Shown piece by piece: positions 11,324 through 19,591 of a stretch of DNA of 19,591 nt. The DNA is taken from assembly GCA_027575805.1 (NCBI GenBank), contig JANBPU010000288.1, positions 1 to 19,591 on the forward strand. Direction: 5' to 3'. Below the pieces are notes generated by a model. It was given only the letters and a program-made list of their open reading frames with translations, did no database searches and was not told the DNA's origin. The translations under genes and the position numbers were made by a program. Positions within the stretch are counted from its first letter, which is position 1, and every line of letters begins with the position of its first letter. The DNA is from Mycoemilia scoparia. Taxonomy: Eukaryota > Kickxellomycota > Kickxellomycetes > Kickxellales > Kickxellaceae.

Positions 11324-11395
11324 TTCCGTTACCGGGAATTGAACCCGGGCCGCCTGGGTGAAAGCCAGGAATCCTAACCACTGGACTATAACGGA
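11324..11395 (-). tRNA. tRNA-Glu (anticodon UUC)
   Basis: Read on the minus strand. The acceptor stem is TCCGTTA/TAACGGA, the D arm GTCC...GGAT, the anticodon stem CCTGG/CCAGG with loop CTTTCAC (anticodon UUC, reading GAA and, by wobble, GAG), and the T arm CCGGG/CCCGG with loop TTCAATT. The discriminator is A. A run of T on the transcribed strand (11309-11316 in plus coordinates) serves as terminator. There is no intron. The 72 nt match the usual length. Confidence 0.97.
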
Positions 11396-11749
11396 TCACA
11401 CATACTTTACTCATTATTAGCATAAATACCAAACTATATAAGGATGTTTTAATTATTTGATTATTTAATTATTTTATTAAGATTTTTTGTTCAATGTGGG
11501 GTCGTTAATATTAGCAGTAGTAGAATCAATACACTGTCCAAGTGGAGGTGGTATACTTTATCGTACTATAATGAACCCTTATTTTATCGTGTGGACAGTA
11601 TCCTAACAATTAACAGAACAAACACCACTAAAGTTCAGACTAACTAAAGTATCAGTTGGGTGGTCTTTTAACAAGTTTAAACTTGTCATCTTGTCTTTCA
11701 TTTTTACTTTATTTCATTTTTAATCTATATTGTGTTTCTCTTGTCAGTC
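11396..11749. other. Upstream region of the p24 gene
   Basis: AT-rich, including TTATTTAATTATT runs near 11450-11480 and pyrimidine-rich sequence just before the ATG (about 11690-11745). No gene or clear TATA box was identified. Confidence 0.4.
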
Positions 11750-12542
11750 ATGATTCAAAAGACATTTTTGTCATCCAGACTACTCTTATTAGCAGTATTT
11801 GTGGCAACCCTTCTATTCCCTATAGTTACATTTGGTTATACAACCATCCTGCGTAGCAATACACAAGAATGTTATTCCGAACAAATGAAGAAAGACGAGA
11901 CCTTTACAATTACATACGAGGTTGCTAATGACAATCTGCCTGTTGACTTTATGATTATGGACCCAACTAGCAGAGTTTTGGCTGCAAAGGCGCATACCCC
12001 TGATGGAAGGTTTGAATACAAGGCCTCAATCGATGGTAAATTCACATACTGCTTTAAGGCACCTGCTGGTAACGATTTGATTGTAAATTTTAATCCTCAT
12101 TCGCCTGAAGATGAAATTGATTTTGGCCAATTCGGCAAAAGTAAGTATTATATTATTGGGTGTAAACTTGTTGTGCCTTGCACTTCATCAACCCTTTAAT
12201 AGTATATTATTGTTGGTACTTGCCGCCACTATCATGCCGATTTATCTATATAATGGTGTGTATCTATACTGGTACTAATTCGATTTTCATGGTGATGGCT
12301 TCTTTGTAGAGGAAGGAACTGAAATCCAGAGAGAGATCAAGAAATTGGCCACAAACATCGATGACATGATTGATCATTTCCAAAATATGATTGCTCGCGA
12401 CAATGTCCGTTATCAATCTGGCGCTTTGACTCAGTCACGTATCTTCAGCTGGTCTTTGATGCAATCTGTTGCCTTGATCGGTGTTTGCGGTTGGCAAATA
12501 TATTATTTGAGCTCTATCTTTAAGACTCGCGCCATTGTCTAG
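11750..12542 (+). CDS. p24 family (emp24/gp25L) cargo receptor, two exons
   Basis: p24 proteins are type I membrane cargo receptors that cycle between ER and Golgi in COPII and COPI vesicles. Exon 1 is 11750-12140 and exon 2 is 12310-12542. The 169-nt intron has donor GTAAGT and acceptor CTTTGTAG, in phase 1, giving 207 aa, the usual p24 length. The N-terminal signal peptide is about residues 1-33 (MIQKTFLSSRLLLLAVFV...). A GOLD domain follows with its two conserved cysteines (ECYSEQ and TYCFKA), then a coiled-coil (EIQREIKKLATNIDDMIDHF). One C-terminal membrane span (SLMQSVALIGVCGWQIYYL) leads to a short tail, SSIFKTRAIV. The tail has one aromatic and a hydrophobic end but no KKXX retrieval signal, so I do not assign a p24 subfamily. 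The start is the first ATG in frame and directly precedes the signal peptide. Confidence 0.93.
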
Positions 12543-13038
12543 GTCATATATCAATATATAAATACTTACTTGACCCGCTTTTTGTGACTCTCTATTAGTC
12601 AGAACTTTTCCAATCATTATTTTTTTGCCATTAGCCAATATAACAAACACAATTCCAAGTTCCACCAAAGATTTCTGGCGTAAACCCATCTACTAACTAC
12701 TACTAACATACAGCTACCAATACTTTTGTTGTTTAATATCAATAGTTGGTGTTGAATATCCTGAAAATCAAAGTAAAGGCTTTAAATCAAACAATATAAA
12801 ATGAAAAAAATAAATAGATGAAAAGAAATAAAGTTCATTAAAGTTATAGTGCATGAAAATGGAGATAAAACAAAATTCGTTACAGTTAGGGAAAATATAA
12901 ATGGCATAATTTTGAAGAAGGGCGTGAAAGAAAGAAAGAAAGAGAGTGAGAGACAAGACATTATAGAAGAATAATAGTAAACATGAAATCATTATTGCTT
13001 TTATAAAAGGATATAAATGTTACCATAAATGATAACAT
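12543..13038. other. Convergent intergenic region
   Basis: The 3' flanks of the plus-strand p24 gene and the minus-strand disordered-protein gene face each other here. It contains a purine tract (GAAA repeats, 12926-12954). No gene was seen; ORFs in it are low-complexity. Confidence 0.5.
12926..12954. repeat. (GAAA)n purine tract
   Basis: About 29 nt of nearly pure purines on the plus strand: GAAAG repeats grading into GAGAGTGAGAGA. Confidence 0.6.
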
Positions 13039-16000
13039 TTAGACATAGTCGGGTGTGCCATTATCATACATACTATGATGCCTGGCAAATGAAGTTTGGT
13101 GAAGCAAAGGTCTCTTCCTTGCATGAGAATGCTGTTGGGCCATAATGTCCGATTGGATCGATGATTTAGTATTTTCAACAACAGTAGATGTTACTGAAGA
13201 GGCTCTTTTGTGGTTTTGATAGTCATGCTTGCGAGGTCTGCGATCAGCCAGGCTGGACTCTGGAGTTGGTAAAAGTCCATAGATACCACTGTTGCTAGAA
13301 GCAGTGTCACCGTTCTTGGGGCCTTCATATGGCTGCAATGTTACAAAAGTATCTCTGCTACTATTGCTGCTGTTGCTAGAAGCGCGATGGTGATGAAGAT
13401 TTCCCATAGATGTTGTTCCAATGAGCTCTGGCATGGCAGTCTGAACTGTATGGCTTCTCATCGAAAGCTGCTGATAACTAGTACTGTTTGTGTTGATGCT
13501 GTTACCACTTAGGGGAGGAGTGGCCAATGCACCAGTGCCTTGCTGTCTTTGGTTAGTGCTGGGCTGATACAAATTTGGATATCTTGTACTAATAATAACA
13601 TCAAGGCTTGAAGACCCATCAGAATCCGAAGCAGAAGAAATGGTACTAGCAATGCTCTCTTCGGAAATGGTTGAACAAATGGACTCTGAAATGGCGATGT
13701 TGGTAAGCAAGGTATGGTGATGATGAGAGACAAAGTTCTTGGGCTTTGAATCTTCTCTGGGAATGCTTTGTTCAACTTGCTCTGCTGACTGCTGTTTTTG
13801 TCTTTCTTTTTGTGGAGATGGAGTACGAGAAGAAGACCTTGTGGAAGAAGTTGATGATGATGATGGCTTTATTGGTGCAATTTGACCAGAGGCAGTGCGG
13901 CCAAGCGATGAAAAGACCGAGCGAAGGGAGGCAGAGCCAATGCTTCTGCTTTGTAAAACATCATAGACTGAGCAATTCAATGACTCGGATGAACTCAAAG
14001 TGTCACTAGAATCACCAACTGATGCTGTTGCTGCTGCACCACTGCCTCCATCGTGGCCATTATCATCATCGTGGTCATCCTTTGCTTGGAAACTAATGTC
14101 GCTATGATTGTTGTTTGTCGAATTTTGTCTTTGAAGCTCAAATTCTTTGTAAATGCTCCATCGCGAGCGTCCAATTGTCGAGTTGTTTCTTCCCAAAGCT
14201 CTCGATCTTGGCTGTGATGGCGATGGTGATAATGACTTATTAGGCGCAGCCACACCGTCAGAAGCTCCTTCACAGAGAGATTTGAGTGAGCGGATGGAGG
14301 AGCTGGCTGATGAAGGCACTCCAGCCCATGGATTGGATAGAAGCTCATCCATAAGGTTGACCTTGGTGCTGGCCTCACTACTTGTCCCAGTAGACGATTC
14401 TGTTGAAGATGAATCAAAGGATTTTCTCTGTTGATCCAGGGCCAGTGAATGACGGTGAGCAGCTGGTTCACTTAAGCTACTGGCATACTCGTCGGCAACA
14501 TTGAGCAGCATGCTGGCCTGAGAAGTCTGACTCTGTTGCTCTGTAAGGCTTGTGCTGGGGCCATCCTGCTGTTGGCTTAGAGGAAGTGAGACGGCTGAAT
14601 AGAACTTGTCACTGTCCTCATTACCATTCGAAATGGAGCTATTAGCACTCTGGAATGAATATTTGCTAGAATCCGACATTAGTGTGCTAGACCGGCTGCG
14701 ACCCATCATCATTGCCTGGTAATTGCTTGGAGGTTGAACCGAGCGTGGCGATGGTCTTTCTATGCTCTGGTGATGCAGTGGTAGTGGCTCCATTCTAGTG
14801 TTTGACTGCTGGTGATGAGAAATTTGTCCTTGGACCATATTTTGGTTAATTGATGGACGGACGTGGACATACTCGCCAACAGTGCGCATCGTGTCATTTG
14901 TCAACACCTGTCTTTTAACCTTGTCCAGGGCATTATTTTCTCTAGGATGGGGTATTGGCTTTGTGGACTCTTTGCTGCTGCTGCTGCTGGTCGATTGATA
15001 TGGAATGGCTACACTACTACGCATAACTGGCAGGACATTTATGTGCTTAGGTCTGGCAGGGGCTAAGCTAGAACCTCTTCGAGTTATCTGTGGCGTGCTT
15101 TTGTCCGTGGGTTCATGGATGGCTGTGGTGTTTTCTTGCTCTTTGCTTTGATTCCTGACATGACTGGGTCCCCAAAGGAAGGAACGAGTTCTTTGGAATC
15201 TTTGACGTGACTGCTGATCTTGGCTTTTCCTTGATTCTGTAAAGAGTCGCCTGATCTTTGTATCTTTGGGCCTTTTGGTTTCTGGTGCCTTTGTTTCCTC
15301 TTTAGGCTTTTTACTAAAACTAACCTTGCGTGTAGTACTACTGCTATTCTTTGTAGTCTCGGATACTTCTTGGGTAGTCTGTTGTTGGGCTGTGGGCATT
15401 GGATTAATCTTGAGATCAGGGAAGAAGAAAGAGGCTGGTCTCCGAAGCAATGGTGTTGAGATACTGGAGCGCAAGGCCTTGAGGCCGGATTTTACTTGCT
15501 TAAGTCGCTTGCCTTCAGAATCGACACTAGGAGCTGGAGTAGTAGTAGCAGTATTCTCTGTATCAGGGGCAGTTTTGCTGTTGCCTTCTGAAGATGCTGC
15601 TGAATAAGGTGTGACTGATTTAACTACAAATCCTTTATCCCGACTTTCGTCCTTTACGAGCCCAACAATCTGGTGTGGAGACTCGGGCTCATATTGAATG
15701 CCAATGGTACTAAGAATGCGACTTAGCACTCTGTTCTCACGACCCATGAAGCTCTTTCTACGTCTGACTATAGGCTGGCTTGTAACGTCTTCCTCTTCCT
15801 CTTCGTTCTCACTGTCACTTTCGTCTTCATCGCTTGAAGTATAGTCCGAGGAATAATATACATCAGAACCATGAATAATCGGAGTCACCATGCCTTCTTT
15901 GGTCGAAATAATAGAATCTCTGGGCAAGTTAAACCTCACGTGGAGGGATGGGACGTGCTTGTTCTTATCTGGGTTGTTCTTGCTGTTTTCTCCCTTTTGG

Positions 16001-16767
16001 TCGGCACTTACGTTGGTACGGCTTCTGGAATTGGCTTTTCCTGCCATGGCCGAAATTGGCGGTGGTGGAGGAAGCAAATTGAAGCTCTTGGCTATTTCCT
16101 GCTGCTGCTGTTCCTTTTTGATATCACCCATAGAAAACATGGTTTTGAGCTTACCAACAAAACGATTCTTTACCTTGGGCGAATCGAGTTCCAAAAACGA
16201 CCTCCCTGGCTGAAATTCTATGCCACGATCAATACTATTACTGGGCTCAGTAGTCGTGAGGTTCGGTGTTGGCTGTAAGGTCTCGGACGACATTGAACTC
16301 TTGGGATTGAGTATGACTTGGCTTGGTGGGCGTAGGCAGTAGCTGCTACGACTGGCAATCAATTCTCGGCGTGGCCTGAGTGTTGAGCTATTGGACCCTG
16401 GCAACTCTGCATTGTTGATATCATTGATAAACCTGGAGCTGTTGATCGAGCCATACTGATAGCCCATCTCTGCCTGACTAGGACGACGCTGTGGTCCTTG
16501 TGGTGGTGTTGGTAAGGGCTTGGTGCGCCTTGTAGAACCATAATTAGATCCAACTGAGCCATAAGCCCCATTACTGCTTCCGCTGGCGCTGCTAGCGGTA
16601 GATGAAATGGAACCGTAGCTTTGACACGGATACCCAGCTGAGGAGATGGGCTGGGTGGACAAGTTCCTAGTGCGGACCATGTTGGCTGATGGCTGTGGGG
16701 GATTATAACCCCTCTGATTCTGGTAGTAGGGTGAATGGTGAGCTGGGATTTGAGATTGGATCATCAT
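13039..16767 (-). CDS. Large Ser/Gln-rich disordered protein of unknown function
   Basis: A 1242-aa intronless frame from ATG 16767-16765 to TAA 13041-13039. The frame stays open upstream, with a GTG codon at 16803 and no further ATG, back to a stop near 16872; a first exon joined upstream is possible. No catalytic domain, membrane span or signal peptide is visible. Composition is dominated by Ser, Gln, Pro, Thr and Asn, with poly-Pro near residue 230, an acidic Ser/Asp/Glu block around residues 310-330, and many basophilic RRxS-type sites (RRRKSF, RRPSQ, RRGSS, KRASS) typical of PKA-like substrates. The most ordered-looking patch is HVRFNLPRDS followed later by RENRVLSRILSTIGIQYEP. KVSF (residues 481-484) matches the RVxF docking motif of protein phosphatase 1. 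A signalling or cell-polarity scaffold is possible but only inferred. The length and sustained coding bias make the gene itself secure. Confidence 0.85.
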   Translation of the reverse strand: MMIQSQIPAHHSPYYQNQRGYNPPQPSANMVRTRNLSTQPISSAGYPCQSYGSISSTASSASGSSNGAYGSVGSNYGSTRRTKPLPTPPQGPQRRPSQAEMGYQYGSINSSRFINDINNAELPGSNSSTLRPRRELIASRSSYCLRPPSQVILNPKSSMSSETLQPTPNLTTTEPSNSIDRGIEFQPGRSFLELDSPKVKNRFVGKLKTMFSMGDIKKEQQQQEIAKSFNLLPPPPPISAMAGKANSRSRTNVSADQKGENSKNNPDKNKHVPSLHVRFNLPRDSIISTKEGMVTPIIHGSDVYYSSDYTSSDEDESDSENEEEEEDVTSQPIVRRRKSFMGRENRVLSRILSTIGIQYEPESPHQIVGLVKDESRDKGFVVKSVTPYSAASSEGNSKTAPDTENTATTTPAPSVDSEGKRLKQVKSGLKALRSSISTPLLRRPASFFFPDLKINPMPTAQQQTTQEVSETTKNSSSTTRKVSFSKKPKEETKAPETKRPKDTKIRRLFTESRKSQDQQSRQRFQRTRSFLWGPSHVRNQSKEQENTTAIHEPTDKSTPQITRRGSSLAPARPKHINVLPVMRSSVAIPYQSTSSSSSKESTKPIPHPRENNALDKVKRQVLTNDTMRTVGEYVHVRPSINQNMVQGQISHHQQSNTRMEPLPLHHQSIERPSPRSVQPPSNYQAMMMGRSRSSTLMSDSSKYSFQSANSSISNGNEDSDKFYSAVSLPLSQQQDGPSTSLTEQQSQTSQASMLLNVADEYASSLSEPAAHRHSLALDQQRKSFDSSSTESSTGTSSEASTKVNLMDELLSNPWAGVPSSASSSIRSLKSLCEGASDGVAAPNKSLSPSPSQPRSRALGRNNSTIGRSRWSIYKEFELQRQNSTNNNHSDISFQAKDDHDDDNGHDGGSGAAATASVGDSSDTLSSSESLNCSVYDVLQSRSIGSASLRSVFSSLGRTASGQIAPIKPSSSSTSSTRSSSRTPSPQKERQKQQSAEQVEQSIPREDSKPKNFVSHHHHTLLTNIAISESICSTISEESIASTISSASDSDGSSSLDVIISTRYPNLYQPSTNQRQQGTGALATPPLSGNSINTNSTSYQQLSMRSHTVQTAMPELIGTTSMGNLHHHRASSNSSNSSRDTFVTLQPYEGPKNGDTASSNSGIYGLLPTPESSLADRRPRKHDYQNHKRASSVTSTVVENTKSSIQSDIMAQQHSHARKRPLLHQTSFARHHSMYDNGTPDYV

Positions 16768-17348
16768 GGAAGGGGATGATATATATGAAAAATTGGGATG
16801 CACGATGCAATGATTTGTGATGTTATGGTGGTAGTAGCGCCGGCGCCAGTTAAAGGCTGATGTATGATGTTATGGATGCTGTATCTTGGGGATAAATGCT
16901 TAGTGGACTCTATGCAATGTTGATACAATGAATATTGTTGTAGTATACTATTATAAAGGCTTTTTAGATATATGGAATGCCTAGATAGCTGAAATGTGTG
17001 AAAAGTGTAAAAAGTTAAAAGTAGAATCGAAGAATAAAGTTAAGAGGAAAATGATCAACTGTAAAACTGGTGTGCGAAGTCGACCGCTTTTGCATATTTC
17101 AGGAACCAGAGAAATGTAGTTAGACCGCTATGATGCTGACTTACAGTACCTGAAGTAAAACAATACAAAGAAAGCCTAAAAGCTTATTACAAAGAGCCAA
17201 GCAGATACTGGGAGCTGCTTTCACAGAAGCCGCTACTTAATATCCAAAAGTCAAGTAGTAAGATATCTTCAGTCACTATATTTTGAAGGCCGGGCAACAT
17301 GTGTTGCATGGATGCGAGATCAAAGTATACCCATCAGTGCAAAATAAC
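16768..17348. other. 5' flank of the disordered-protein gene
   Basis: It includes a GC-only palindrome GCGCCGGCGC (16837-16846) in otherwise AT-rich DNA, and a minus-strand TTTATAATAG element near 16948-16957 that could serve as a TATA box. CAG at 16859-16857 on the minus strand could be a splice acceptor for an upstream exon. The left part may also carry downstream remnants of the possible membrane-protein gene. Confidence 0.35.
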
Positions 17349-17732
17349 CTAAAATGCAGTTAGAAACACAATGCAGTCGTAGAGCACACGGCTTTGAATT
17401 AGGTTCAAAGGATGAAAGCCAAAGAAGGCTTTAACTGCTTCTTGCTGATCATAGTTGAGAGCGACCCAGGAAAGGCTGATCCATAGACAAAGGCTCATCA
17501 AAGCCTCAATGATAACTGGAATATGCCAACCTTAGTTGTTCACCCAAATGTATCTATTCAAAGGATAGGACAACCTTTCCATTCTTTATAAATAGGTATT
17601 CTTTTTTATAGACCAAACGCAATAAAGACCTATAAAAGCAGCAGTCAGTGCTTGGTATATTTTATCTCTAAAGATTCTTTGGCCACCCAAATAACCTTTG
17701 CTCCTCACTTTCAAGTTGAAGGGTGATTTCAT
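17349..17732 (-). pseudogene. Possible small membrane-protein gene or relic
   Basis: On the minus strand, ATG 17732-17730 opens 48 codons (MKSPFNLKVRSKGYLGGQRI...) to TAA 17588-17586. The same frame resumes at 17531 and runs 60 codons (...IIEALMSLCLWISLSWV...) to TAG 17351-17349. Over 384 nt the frame has only two internal stops, and the pieces look like membrane segments with a hydrophilic linker (NYDQQEAVKAFFGFHP). A splice from 17630|gtcttt to ...attccag|17515 would remove both stops in correct phase (114 nt), but the donor is weak compared with GTAAGT used elsewhere. Open patches continue in the same frame further left. It could be an intron-containing gene or a decayed one. I do not recognise the family. 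Confidence 0.3.
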
Positions 17733-18084
17733 GATTCTCTGAGTGCCTTCTTAAAGCTGCTCACGTCTTTGATAAATACAAATGGTTAACGGGTCCTAAA
17801 AGGCTTGGCTGTCTCTGTAAATGAGGTGGAACCTCAATAACGATTTTTGGTAAAAAAACATTAGTATCTTTCTACTCTTTTGAAGCCACGAAGAGGGAAA
17901 GAGTGATGGACAATACTGACCAGCCAGTAGCCTGAATATTTCTTTCCTTTGAAAGAAATGTCTATAAAGTCATATTCAGTTCTTTTTTGTCTTTATATAT
18001 TTCTAGTACATTTCAAATAGAGGTTACTATTTATGATAAGGCATTTTATTTCTCCTAAGAAGTTCGCCCATAATATGGGCAATA
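17733..18084. other. Intergenic region left of MITE copy 3
   Basis: No gene recognised. It contains a short hairpin-like TTTCCTTTGAAAGAAA (about 17943-17958) and T-rich runs. Confidence 0.4.
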
Positions 18085-18181
18085 ATTTTTGAAGGGTGAA
18101 AGTTTCCTAGTAAAACTGGACATCCATTTGGCTCTGATTGCGCCTATAATCATTGGTCACCAAAATTTACCCTTTAAAAAT
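18085..18181 (-). mobile_element. MITE copy 3 (97 bp, intact)
   Basis: Exactly 97 bp, with TA on both sides (18083-18084 and 18182-18183) and terminal repeats ATTTTTGAAGGGT / ACCCTTTAAAAAT. Its reverse complement matches copy 1 almost base for base (GGTGACCAATGATTATAG..., GGATGTCCAGTTTTACTAG), so it is inserted in the opposite orientation. Confidence 0.82.
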
Positions 18182-18427
18182 TATCACACATATTGGCAAG
18201 AACAATATCAGCTTTGCATTAAAAATAATCTGCCGAATGCCCAAAGTTTCTGATTTTTCTAACTATCATGGCATTACTCAACCAACTTTCAAACAAACTA
18301 GAATATTCAAATTTATTATAATTAATTGGTCCAGAAAAGTGAAAATATGCAATCAAAAACTACTCAACATTATAATTTTTCTACCAACATACACACACAA
18401 ATACATGTATGTGTATGACTCCTTCAT

Positions 18428-18733
18428 TTAATAATGATACTGAACCTCGATTAGTTCAGCATCCTCTAGGTCATTAAGGAAATCGATAAACTTCTTTCCC
18501 ATAAAAACTTTATCCTCACTAGTCTTAGAGGGAAAGAAAGTCTTCATGTTTCTGGCATTCTCTTCATCCCACTCTCTAACCAAAATAATCCGTATAGGAC
18601 AAGACCCATGGCCATTTTTATGTAGAGATGCTAGAAAGACATACCCAATATATGTCTTTTGTTGGCCATCCAACAAACAAAAAATCATGTTGTAGATATC
18701 CCTAATGAATGAGATATCGTCGCACCTATCCAT
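18428..18733 (-). CDS. Orphan 101-aa protein
   Basis: A minus-strand ORF from ATG 18733-18731 to TAA 18430-18428. I do not recognise the protein. It is soluble and mixed alpha/beta in character: hydrophobic strands (TYIGYVFLASL, CPIRIILVREW) are followed by a charged C-terminal helix (KKFIDFLNDLEDAELIEV). There is no signal peptide or membrane span. A pyrimidine-rich stretch on the coding strand (complement of about 18740-18830) lies just upstream, as in many fungal promoters. It sits between two MITE copies and near the inverted orphan duplicate, an accessory-looking neighbourhood. The coherent pattern of buried and charged residues makes it more credible than a chance ORF. Confidence 0.5.
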   Translation of the reverse strand: MDRCDDISFIRDIYNMIFCLLDGQQKTYIGYVFLASLHKNGHGSCPIRIILVREWDEENARNMKTFFPSKTSEDKVFMGKKFIDFLNDLEDAELIEVQYHY

Positions 18734-19243
18734 TTTATGGAGTATCAGAAAAAAATCTAGAATGGATGTGGAGAGAGTGTGTGGAGAATCTTGATAAATC
18801 GAATGTTATCTAAAAAAGAAAAAAAGAAAAGCTTAAATTTTCAATTTTGAAAGAATTGGCAATTGGTATTTAAATGAATTTTTTGCTACTATTGTATATC
18901 ACCGTAGGTATTTACAATTTTTCTGCAATTTTTTGGCAATGTTTTTCAATAGCTTTGTATTTTACATAAGCATAATTTATTGCAACTTTTGTTTGATTTT
19001 GACCATTTATTCTAACATGTGCTCGAAAATTTGGCTATTTAATTTTTTTGTGATTTTATTACATTTTTTTGGCTATTGCTAGTATTTATAGGAAATATAA
19101 TCCCCGGGTTAATTTCTTGCTTACCGATTAATGGCTGTAAGTGTATCACATGAATTCTAACTGGAAAGTAACAAATCTCTTTAAGTTGAAAAATTGCAAA
19201 ACAATTTTCGAGGATATATTTTTGTCAATGCCTATGGGGGATT
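18734..19243. other. AT-rich intergenic region
   Basis: Many TTTTTGCAA/TTTTGGCAA-like low-complexity words (18840-19070). No gene, tRNA or structured repeat was seen. Confidence 0.5.
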
Positions 19244-19339
19244 GTTTTTGAAGTGTGAAAGTTCACTAGTAAATCTGAACATCATTTGGCTGTGATTGCC
19301 CCTATAATTGCAGGCCACCAAAAATTATTACCCAAATTT
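19244..19339 (-). mobile_element. MITE copy 4 (degraded ends)
   Basis: The interior matches copy 3 in the same orientation (GTGTGAAAGTTCACTAGTAAATCTG, then GATTGCCCCTATAATTG and GGCCACCAAAA), but both terminal repeats carry substitutions and the left TA has become TT. It is an older copy. Confidence 0.7.
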
Positions 19340-19454
19340 ATAGTTTGCATGTGAACTTTATTTGATTATCTATAACAAATAAAAACGTCCCCACACAGAC
19401 ATGGATACAGAGCTTGCTTTAACAAAACAAAACACTTATTAACTTGATAAATAC

Positions 19455-19591
19455 AAACATTTGTTGTTTATTGGACCTACTTGCATTATGCACAAAACCA
19501 AGTAAAAATCACTAAAAAAAATATGATAATGCCAATCATTTCGAATTGCTGGCACAATATTTGCTTTTGTAGTCAGGCTTGCCATAGTCTA
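19455..19591 (-). repeat. Inverted duplicate of the 131-aa gene's 3' end
   Basis: The reverse complement of 19455-19591 matches 1160-1295 over its whole length, with one difference: a T-run of 8 here against 7 in the left copy. Homology runs from coding sequence through the stop and AATAAA and ends at ...AAATGTTT. The block is cut by the window edge, so its full length is unknown. Confidence 0.95.
19536..19591 (-). CDS. Second copy of the 131-aa orphan gene (partial, C-terminal)
   Basis: Encodes the last 18 residues (DYGKPDYKSKYCASNSK preceded by part of an Ile codon) and the TGA stop (19538-19536), identical in DNA to the left copy over this coding stretch. The rest of the gene lies beyond the window, so whether it is intact cannot be judged. 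Confidence 0.7.
   Translation of the reverse strand, partial: DYGKPDYKSKYCASNSK

Noticed and set aside
13746..16278. Plus-strand ORFs opposite the disordered-protein gene (such as 15871-16278)
   Set aside because: They are explained by the codon bias of the minus-strand Ser/Gln-rich frame; hydrophobic Leu-rich readings are typical antisense artefacts.
1160..19591. The inverted repeats as ends of one large transposon
   Set aside because: The enclosed DNA is housekeeping genes and tRNAs with no transposase, and the repeat is the coding end of a gene, not a terminus-like sequence.
1..19591. A defence, CRISPR or secondary-metabolite system
   Set aside because: No repeat-spacer array, nuclease, helicase, synthase or clustered accessory genes could be supported from the sequence.

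Overview
This is nuclear DNA from a eukaryote, most likely an early-diverging fungus (Mucoromycota-like; this placement is inference). The sequence is AT-rich. It has spliceosomal introns of mostly 78-116 nt with GTAAGT-type donors, RNA polymerase III tRNA genes with T-run terminators, and widely spaced housekeeping genes. A Drs2-type flippase keeps the fungal C-terminal regulatory motif, and a 1.2-kb-residue-class disordered Ser-rich protein has no recognisable domain. No bacterial operon, CRISPR array, rRNA or phage feature was seen.

Layout. 105-177: tRNA-Lys(CUU), plus strand. 820-1215: intronless orphan gene of 131 aa. Its end and 3' flank reappear almost identically, inverted, at the right edge (19455-19591). 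1749-5508: anaphase-promoting complex subunit 5 (APC5-like), which I resolve into 16 exons; a 97-bp MITE sits in intron 2. 6413-10923: P4-ATPase lipid flippase of the Drs2 type in one uninterrupted reading frame, with an unresolved start. 11324-11395: tRNA-Glu(UUC), minus strand. 11750-12542: two-exon p24/emp24 cargo receptor. 13039-16767: minus-strand gene for a very large, Ser/Gln-rich, probably disordered protein. 17349-17732: possible minus-strand membrane-protein gene or relic. 18428-18733: minus-strand orphan ORF of 101 aa. 19455-19591: inverted partial second copy of the first orphan gene, cut by the window edge.

The genes do not form a pathway. The flippase and the p24 protein both belong to ER-Golgi-endosome membrane traffic, and APC5 is a cell-cycle ubiquitin-ligase subunit; I see no evidence that their adjacency has meaning. 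The accessory layer is the more distinctive part. It has four copies of a ~97-bp TA-flanked MITE family (2174, 11184, 18085, 19244), two of them intact and equal in length. It also has the inverted near-identical duplicate of the orphan gene, whose homology stops 12 nt past a polyadenylation signal. I found no evidence for a wholly new molecular system. The best leads are the MITE family, the duplicated orphan gene, the two alternative APC5 C-termini, the missing flippase AUG, and the membrane-protein relic.
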